This document shows, in pieces, positions 59,501 through 64,000 of a stretch of DNA of 64,000 nucleotides. Source of the stretch: Ursus arctos (taxonomy: Eukaryota > Chordata > Mammalia > Carnivora > Ursidae); assembly GCF_023065955.2 (NCBI RefSeq), contig NW_026623008.1, positions 14,600,501-14,664,500 on the forward strand, written 5' to 3'. The number at the start of each line of letters is the position of its first letter. Position 1 is the first letter of the stretch. The notes beneath the pieces are model-generated. The model did not search any database and was not told the origin of the DNA. It worked only from the letters and a program-made list of their open reading frames with translations. The translations under genes were made by a program, and so were the position numbers.

Positions 59501-62176
59501 GCATACGCACACACATGCACACGTGCACACATACGGCGGGTACCAACTTCCAGTCCCAGCTGCACATGTGTGACCCCGAACCACAGTGGGCCTCTTCAGC
59601 GGCCCAGCGCCCTCCTGGGTCCTCCTGCTCTCCCTCCCTCTGCAACCCTCCACCTCTCCCTTCTCAGAGAACACTATCCCAGCACACACCTTCCCGTCCA
59701 CCTGCAGGTCTGCCTGAAAGCTCCCCGTCCTCCTGCGACAGCGGACAAACCGTGGGGCCAACCCACCCGCTCACTGACTTTGCTCCCCATCCCCGTCTCC
59801 CTCCCGTAGCGCGGACTCTCTCCCGGCACTAGATCACCCCCGCAGTTCCAGAATGTGCTCCAACACTCGCAACAGAACGACTGTCCCACGGCCCCCTGCG
59901 CACCCCCAGCTACAGGGCCCAGCGCCAGCAGGGGCTCAGGAAACGCTTGCAAACCCAGCCCCGCCCTGTCCTGCTTGGTGCCAGGGCCGCAGCCCAGTGG
60001 TGAGAAGACACCCGCAGCTCCCACTCCCACGGCCGCAGGAAAGCCTCCTGGAGATGAGCAAATAGGATCCGAGAGCTTAAACAGCCTGCCCCAGGGCACG
60101 GAGCCCACCAAGAACTGGACTTGCAGAACGGAAAAGCGGGATAGACCCTAGGAATCTTCTGGTCCAAATCCGCTCCCCGCCTTGTCTGGTGCAGCCGGGA
60201 GACTGAAGCCCACAGAGTCACATTTCCCACTTGTGGTGGAGCCCATCCCTGGCCTGGTGCCCTGGTCGCCCCACACAGAGGCCCCCCCCCCATCCCGAGT
60301 GTCCTGACTGGTTCTGGATGGGAAAGGAAAGCACAGCTCCAGGCACATAGTAGGTGCTCAATAAACATGAGTCAGTCATAAGTGAAATGGGAAGGAATGC
60401 GAGAGGGAAGACAGGCACCTTCGACTCTTCTGCCGAGTGTGGCTCACAGAAGAAACAGCTGAGAGGACGCTCGGTGGCCACAGGTGGTGGCGCTTGGAGG
60501 CAGCGGCCACGGGGCTCTCCCGTGAAGATGAGGCCAGCAACTGCCATCCCTGGGGCAGAAGGGCCTGCCAATCACTGGCTCCTTGGAGCTGCCAGCCTGG
60601 AGCAGAGTCTCTTCTCTGGGGTCCCGGAGGGGATGGTGGCACCCTGTCCCTCGGCCAGGGTGCCTGCCCCACCCAACCGGCTTCCTGGTGGGGGGAGGGG
60701 GGATGCAGGGAAGCTTCCATCCCAGCCCCTGGCCAACACTCCCAGCCCTACTGTGTTGTGACTGATGTCACCTGTTGCTACATGATTCCAAAACCCACTC
60801 GGAACCCCCAAAACGTGACTCCTCTCTTTCTGCGGGCTTGGGCTCAGCCATCCCCAACAGACGCCCCTCCCCATGCCTCCCCAGGAGCCGGGTCCAGGGC
60901 TCCAGAGAGGAACCTGACATTGGCCCCGCCCCAGGAGCCTCCAGGCCAGCAGAGGAATGGCAAGGAGCAGCTGAGCTCCCAGAACCTTCGTGGGGCCAGG
61001 ACAAAGTCCATCTGGGGGCCACCGTGAGAGCCTCTGCCTATCATGGGCAGCCTTTGGGGACTCTGGCCGATTTCTCCCAGCCATCCAGCCCGCAGGACTC
61101 AGACTCCCAGGTCTTACCCAGTCTGCCCCCCAGAGGCTGGGCCCCAGGCCCCCACAGCCTCTCCAGGGCTCCCAGGGGCCCCAGGGCTTATAATGGAGTT
61201 TACAGTTGAGGGGCAGAGGCCCAGCTGCCGACACATCCATGCCCTAGTACCTGCAGAGCTGTCCCTGCCTGGCATTCCTTCTCCGGAAAAAGCCAGTGTC
61301 CCACCCCATGCTCAGGTGTCTGACTGGGGCCCTCAAATAGCAGAAATCTCCGGAAACCAGCAGGGCCTGGAGTCGGGACGGAGTCTAAGCCGGGAGTCAG
61401 GGGCTTGCCGAGTCTGGCTGCATAAGCCCTCACTAGGGATCAGCTCGGTGTCTGTAATCAGGGTATTATTAGCTGCCCTGCTGGTTCCCAGAGACACTGG
61501 AAGGCGTACCTGGGGGAGGAAGAGGTGCCCCCACGTGACAGCTCTTCCTGGGAAGCCAACACCCCACTTATCCACAGGTCAAATGGGTGCCTGGGGGCTC
61601 CCCACTGCCCACCCAGGCCTCCTGGCTCTCAGCCTCTGGCCTGTTGGCACCTGCATTGGGAGCCAACTCCTTCGGCTCTGCCCCCCTGCTCAGCACAGGC
61701 CATTCCCACCACCAGGAAGGCCTCCATTTCCATCAAACCACAGCCACCCCCTCCTAGAGTACGGAAGAGAGACGGCACCCCTGCAGATGCCCCACCCCCC
61801 TCCCTGTGCTCCCCATGCAGGCCCTGACAGGAGATGGGCTGCATTCTGGAGTCAGGACCTGAGTTCAAATCCCAGCTCAGACGCTCCTTAGCTGCGTGAC
61901 CTTGGGCAAGTCACAGCCCCTCCCTGAGCCTCGGCTCTCTGAGCTCCAAAGAGGAGACTGTGGTACCAACCCCACGGTGATGGTGGGGTAAAATGATATC
62001 ATTCAGCAGATTCTCTCCTGCGGGGCCCCACCTGCCTGCCTTTCTCCCACCTCCCCAGGGTCTTACCTCCCGGATCAGCTGCTTCTCGGCCTCTGTGTCA
62101 GACTGGATCACAGGTGGGGGCATCAGCTTCTCCTCAGTCTGGACTGGGTTTTGGGGGACCGGACTGGACAGCAGGG
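38410..62176 (-). CDS. KIF17: Kinesin-2 motor KIF17, C-terminal two thirds (partial at right edge)
   Basis: Ten coding exons on the minus strand: 62067-62176, 57994-58141, 55995-56548, 55032-55112, 53718-53929, 52005-52236, 42032-42290, 40969-41036, 39677-39794 and 38410-38579 (or 38589). They total about 650 codons including the stop, by comparison exons 6-15 of the human gene. KIF17 is a homodimeric kinesin-2 that carries NMDA-receptor NR2B vesicles in dendrites and works in cilia. The motor domain and first coiled coil lie beyond 64000. Visible: stalk coiled coils ([36 protein letters not shown]); a long variable linker (56548-53718); a conserved tail coiled coil ([20 protein letters not shown]) with basic [14 protein letters not shown]; and a C-terminus with RRKK, equivalent to the known ciliary/nuclear import signal, and EPL, the Mint1 PDZ ligand. 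The last exon is in frame only if the second of two AG acceptors is used, because of a C7 tract. Confidence 0.96.
39020..39173 (+). mobile_element. CAN SINE in KIF17 intron
   Basis: Head gggcaccggggtggctcagt; flanks aaatggaagaacga (39006-39019) and aaatggaagaacaa (39174-39187). Confidence 0.92.
39677..39794 (-). CDS. KIF17: KIF17 coding exon 14
   Basis: 118 nt, donor CTCC|gtgagt. Encodes [20 protein letters not shown] and [19 protein letters not shown]. The acceptor is cagcag (NAGNAG); the downstream AG gives the orthologue length, the upstream AG (exon from 39797) adds one Gln. Confidence 0.93.
40969..41036 (-). CDS. KIF17: KIF17 coding exon 13
   Basis: 68 nt, donor ACG|gtaagg. Encodes [22 protein letters not shown]. 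The acceptor tagcag is again a NAGNAG; the second AG gives SLPV-VPTG as in the orthologue, the first would add Ala. Confidence 0.92.
41690..41880 (-). repeat. MIR SINE in KIF17 intron
   Basis: Reversed MIR: aatccccatttcacagatga, ggacactgaggcccaaagag. Confidence 0.65.
42032..42290 (-). CDS. KIF17: KIF17 coding exon 12
   Basis: 259 nt, acceptor tccag|CTC, donor GTAG|gtcagg. Encodes [33 protein letters not shown] and [15 protein letters not shown] to [17 protein letters not shown] second GT lies four bases earlier (CCA|gtaggt); only gtcagg keeps phase with exon 13. Confidence 0.95.
43378..43573 (-). mobile_element. CAN SINE
   Basis: Reverse-oriented, tail ctaaagatttatttatttat, head ending acccaggcgcccc. 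Confidence 0.9.
43950..44144 (-). mobile_element. CAN SINE
   Basis: Flanks agcaatgtctaattta (43934-43949) and agcaatgtccaattta (44145-44160), inserted in L1M. Confidence 0.94.
44501..44693 (+). mobile_element. CAN SINE
   Basis: 20-bp duplication with one mismatch, ttttgaaatcaggaagtgtg (44481-44500) and a copy at 44694-44713, inserted in L1M. Confidence 0.95.
45073..45170 (-). mobile_element. Short tRNA-derived SINE variant
   Basis: About 100 bp, reverse-oriented; head ctgagccagccaggtgcccc, middle gtagagcttgaactcatgac. Same short type as 18891-19006. Confidence 0.75.
45851..46051 (+). mobile_element. CAN SINE
   Basis: Head gggcacctgggtggctcagt; flanks aagaaatattagtctgtag and aagaaatactggtttatag (45832-45850; 46052-46070). 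Confidence 0.93.
46200..46560 (+). mobile_element. L1M fragment, plus strand
   Basis: Degenerate ORF2 sequence (aaatatctaggtgtgaaatt; [13 protein letters not shown]), opposite in orientation to the preceding L1M. Confidence 0.6.
46597..46805 (+). mobile_element. CAN SINE
   Basis: Flanks agaaaatcattgacagag and agaaaatcactgatagag (46579-46596; 46806-46823); long A/AAAG tail. Confidence 0.93.
47138..47320 (+). mobile_element. CAN SINE
   Basis: Head ggggcgcctgggtggctcag, with the variant tcaactctcgatttcagtcc in place of the usual tctgccttcggctc. Confidence 0.9.
47350..48290 (+). mobile_element. L1M 3' region
   Basis: Degenerate ORF2 C-terminal and 3' sequence (gggcaaaagatgtgaaccca, caacccaaatgtccatcaag), split by a short SINE at 47995-48105. 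Confidence 0.7.
47995..48105 (+). mobile_element. Short tRNA-derived SINE variant
   Basis: ggccccccgggtggcccagt head, then agtgtctgactcttgatctc and an A-rich end; 110 bp. Confidence 0.75.
48352..48514 (+). mobile_element. CAN SINE
   Basis: Head ggggcgcctggtggctcagt, decayed tail ctcccaaacaaacaaa. Confidence 0.9.
49300..49506 (+). mobile_element. CAN SINE in the MaLR LTR
   Basis: Perfect 16-bp duplication agaagagatgcttcag (49284-49299 and 49507-49522). Tail grew into A16(GAA)n. Confidence 0.95.
49600..49624 (+). pseudogene. U6 snRNA 5'-end fragment (tailless retro-insert)
   Basis: 25 bp of which the first 24 equal the 5' end of U6 snRNA (starts gtgctcgcttcggcagcaca). There is no poly(A) and the remaining about 80 nt of U6 are absent. 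It is bracketed by a perfect 16-bp direct repeat, tctaaggggggccagg, at 49584-49599 and 49625-49640, the hallmark of target-primed reverse transcription. It has no known function. Confidence 0.85.
50650..50920 (+). repeat. L2 3'-end fragment
   Basis: ttggcctggaagactcttcg, aggttcaggtcccacctcag: the usual L2 3' region, diverged. Confidence 0.6.
51183..51394 (-). mobile_element. CAN SINE
   Basis: Duplication cctgtaagtct (51172-51182 and 51395-51405); internal GA repeat at about 51221-51251. Confidence 0.94.
52005..52236 (-). CDS. KIF17: KIF17 coding exon 11
   Basis: 232 nt, acceptor ggcag|T, donor AAG|gtgagg. Encodes the tail coiled coil [20 protein letters not shown], basic [19 protein letters not shown] and [20 protein letters not shown] to KLLEKMQRK. 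Confidence 0.95.
53718..53929 (-). CDS. KIF17: KIF17 coding exon 10
   Basis: 212 nt, acceptor ctcag|GAG, donor CG|gtaagt. Encodes an acidic Ala/Glu-rich stretch ([18 protein letters not shown]) and [20 protein letters not shown]. Confidence 0.94.
55032..55112 (-). CDS. KIF17: KIF17 coding exon 9
   Basis: 81 nt, 27 codons, acceptor acaag|CAC, donor CCT|gtgagt, phase 0 on both sides. Encodes [20 protein letters not shown] and DCLLPGP, similar to the human TDLLEPS region. A weakly conserved, skippable cassette; the acceptor is not the usual cag. Confidence 0.8.
55350..55485 (-). repeat. MIR SINE
   Basis: Reversed MIR: ggaaactgaggcccagaaag, gaggtcacacaactatgtga. Confidence 0.7.
55995..56548 (-). 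CDS. KIF17: KIF17 coding exon 8
   Basis: 554 nt, acceptor tgcag|AG, donor CAG|gtagcc. Encodes the variable Ser/Glu-rich linker ([40 protein letters not shown]) and the conserved [20 protein letters not shown]. Codons are GC-rich. Little structure is expected before the last motif. Confidence 0.94.
57740..57935 (+). repeat. MIR SINE, near full length
   Basis: accagctgtgtgaccgtgga, ctcagtttccttacctataa, then agtgctcgataaaggtcag. Ends 59 nt from KIF17 exon 7. Confidence 0.8.
57994..58141 (-). CDS. KIF17: KIF17 coding exon 7
   Basis: 148 nt, acceptor cccag|GAG, donor ACAG|gtgcgc. Encodes coiled coil [20 protein letters not shown] and [20 protein letters not shown] to LEENLRKET. Confidence 0.95.
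58331..58509 (-). mobile_element. Old CAN SINE
   Basis: Diverged reverse-oriented SINE, head ending gccacccaggggcccc. Confidence 0.85.
58600..58800 (+). repeat. L2 3'-end fragment
   Basis: cctcggggtctttgccctcg, cttccgagaagccctccctg: L2 3' region. Confidence 0.6.
59455..59540 (+). repeat. Imperfect (CA)n/(CACGTG)n tract
   Basis: Degenerate CA repeat with TG-containing units, capable of short hairpins. Confidence 0.75.
61832..62005 (+). repeat. MIR SINE
   Basis: cctgagttcaaatcccagct, tgcgtgaccttgggcaagtc. Ends about 60 nt from KIF17 exon 6. Confidence 0.75.
62067..62176 (-). CDS. KIF17: KIF17 coding exon 6 (first exon of the gene in this window)
   Basis: 110 nt, acceptor cccag|CC, donor GAG|gtaaga; begins with two bases of a split codon from an exon beyond the window. 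Encodes [20 protein letters not shown] and [14 protein letters not shown]. Confidence 0.93.
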
Positions 62177-62329
62177 CTGGGGGAAAGACAGAAGGAGGGC
62201 CATGACCAAGGTGCACAAAGTTTGCAGGAACCAAGCAGAAATCGTAAAGAGAGAACCACGTGCTTAGGCAAAACACACTTCACAGTGTTGGATTTATTTC
62301 AAGCACGTCTCAACGTAAAATACTAATTT

Positions 62330-63000
62330 ACACAGTCATTCAACAAATATTTCTTGAGCACCTGCACGTTCTAGGCACCGGGGAACCAGCACTGAACAAA
62401 ACAGACAAAACTCCACACCCACGTTGAGTTTTCAATCAGAGGAAGAAGGAACACACAACAAATAAGCAAAATGCTAACATGTTACAAGCAGACATGTTCT
62501 AGCAAGAGAAAGAAAGCAGGAAAGGTGCTCAGGATAAGAACCAAGGGATGGGGGTACAATTTAAACAGTGTGTTCAGGGAGAACCTCTTAGGTAAGGTAA
62601 GGCAAAGGCAGTGACCTGAAGGAAGTGGGAGAAACAGGCAGAGATCTTGGGGAAGACCTTTATAGACAGAAGAGAGCAGTGAGTGCAAAGGTCCCGTGGC
62701 AGGCGTGGGACCAGACTGTTCCAGGAACAGCCAGGAAGCCAATGTGGCTGGAGCAGAATGAGGGAGGGAGAGAATGGGTGAAGAGGAGCTCAGAGAGGGA
62801 GTGGGGTGGTGGTTAAGGGGATGCTGGAAGCCATGCTGACGACTTTGGCTTTGACTCGGTTAAAGAGGCTGTGGAGGGTGTGTGCAGGGCAGTAAAAGGA
62901 CTTGAATTTGAACAGGACCTCCGTGGCTGCTGTGTCGAGAATGTACTGAGGGGGATAAGGGCAGACACCTGGATACCTGTTGGAGGGTGGGGGTGCTCTG
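62330..63000. repeat. Ancient LINE2-like/mammalian-wide repeat
   Basis: ttcaacaaatatttcttgag, cagcactgaacaaaacagac, aatgtggctggagcagaatg. Same type as the repeat in DDOST intron 2. Family uncertain. Confidence 0.5.
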
Positions 63001-63299
63001 CTACTGTAGGACATGCTAGTGACTTAGGACAGCAGAGGACAGATTCTGGAAAAGTCTTAAAGGCAGAGACAAGATCTACTGCTGGATTGGATATGGGTTT
63101 GAGCAAAAACAAGAAACCAAGGGCCACCCCAGGGTTTCGGGCTTGAACACTGGGAAGGAAAGGGTTGCCATCACCTGCCTGGGGACCAGCAGGCTGGGGG
63201 AGATCAAGAGCTTAGGGTCAGACATGCTAAGTTCTAAGGGATCACTGAACTGGATATTCAAGTCTGGAATTCAGAGGACACTGTGTAACAATCATTTTT

Positions 63300-63720
63300 A
63301 AAACTGTCTATTATTTTGTGATGTTTGGTATCACGGGGGACTTGCTGGCCAGGAGGAGATAGCCCCCCGCAGGGCCAGCTAATTCCTAGAGAAAGTGGAC
63401 AAGCTATTGGCCCACCTTTCGCCTACCAACCAATCAACGCCAAGTCCACGCCCCTCCCACCCCTCTGTCTAACTCACGCTCCCAGCTGGGATCTCCCCTG
63501 CCCTAAACCCCCGGGGGCCAGGACCCGACAAGCAGGGACTGCCCTGTGCCCCCACCCACAGGAACCCTTCAGACCAGCCAGTCCTAGGCTGTTGCTCCTG
63601 CCCGCACTTTCCCATAGAAACCCCAGTAATGGCTCCAAATCCGGCTCCGGCTCCCCGTCGCTCCTCCCTGCCTCCTGACCAACACTGGTGCTTCCCCCCG
63701 TGGCCCCGTGAGGTGTGCCA
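63300..63720. mobile_element. Possible LTR fragment
   Basis: Compositional look of an ERV1-type LTR (ccaaccaatcaacgccaagt, cccctcccacccctctgtct, then a C-rich segment). No family or TG/CA ends established. Confidence 0.25.
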
Positions 63721-63917
63721 TCCTCTTGTTTCTAGTGTGACACGGACCTCTCAGAGGGCCCACTCAGTCCCCTTTATGAATTAAGATCTGGACACAAATC
63801 ACACGGCCAGGTTGGGGCCACATGGGAGCCAGGAACACAGAAACGGTGTTTAAAGCCACGAGGTGATGCCACCCCTGGAGTGGGTGAGGAGAGAGGAGAG
63901 GTCCCGGTGGGGAGTAG

Positions 63918-64000
63918 GGGCAGAGGTGGGGAAGTGGGGTGAGTGGATGGCTGGCTGGCTGGGCGGATGGTGCGTGGATGGGTGGATGGATCGGTAGACG
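63918..64000 (+). repeat. Degenerate (GGAT/GGCT)n repeat at right edge
   Basis: Tetranucleotide-type repeat (ggatggctggctggctgggc, ggatgggtggatggatcgg) cut by the window end. Confidence 0.8.

Noticed and set aside
58799..59809. A 336-residue plus-strand open frame in a KIF17 intron
   Set aside because: Low-complexity, Pro/His/Thr-rich translation of CA repeats and C-rich intron sequence; no domain, no splice or conservation support.
61043..61891. A 282-residue plus-strand open frame
   Set aside because: Pro/Ser-rich chance frame in GC-rich intron sequence that runs into a MIR element.

Overview
The window is a piece of mammalian nuclear genome, almost certainly from a carnivore. It is dense with tRNA-Lys-derived CAN SINEs (29 listed) and carries a young carnivore-type L1. 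The commonest SINE head (gcgcctgggtggcacagcg) and the tail type suggest a caniform, perhaps a bear or seal relative; that finer placement is inference. The three protein genes are unique-sequence orthologues in the order and orientation of human 1p36.12: PINK1 (+), DDOST (-) and KIF17 (-).

Layout. 1-6500: PINK1 upstream flank made of a 5'-truncated young L1 with an open ORF2 remnant, older L1 pieces, SINEs and a probable solitary LTR. 6400-27065: PINK1 in eight coding exons (582 codons plus stop) starting in a CpG island. Its intron 1 holds a decayed DMAC2 (ATP5SL) processed pseudogene. 27066-27588: short tail-to-tail gap. 27589-35650: DDOST in eleven coding exons (438 codons plus stop from the preferred ATG), with a CpG-island promoter carrying four CCAAT boxes. 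35700-37895: intergenic, with ancient repeats. 37896-64000: the 3' part of KIF17 (ten coding exons, by comparison the last ten of fifteen). The motor-domain exons lie beyond the right edge.

The three genes do not form a pathway. PINK1 is the mitochondrial damage-sensing kinase, DDOST the 48-kDa oligosaccharyltransferase subunit of the ER, and KIF17 a kinesin-2 motor for dendrites and cilia. They are neighbours by conserved synteny. I found no CRISPR array, operon, phage or undescribed multi-gene system. The points most worth checking are a C7 tract that puts the last KIF17 exon out of frame unless a second acceptor 10 nt downstream is used, a 25-nt U6 snRNA 5' fragment inserted with a perfect 16-bp target duplication, the DMAC2 pseudogene that lacks an internal block, and a GC-AG intron in DDOST.

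Exon boundaries were read by hand from splice consensus, codon phase and remembered human orthologues. All phases close except at the KIF17 terminal exon. Repeat names come from recognition of consensus sequence, not from a database search.
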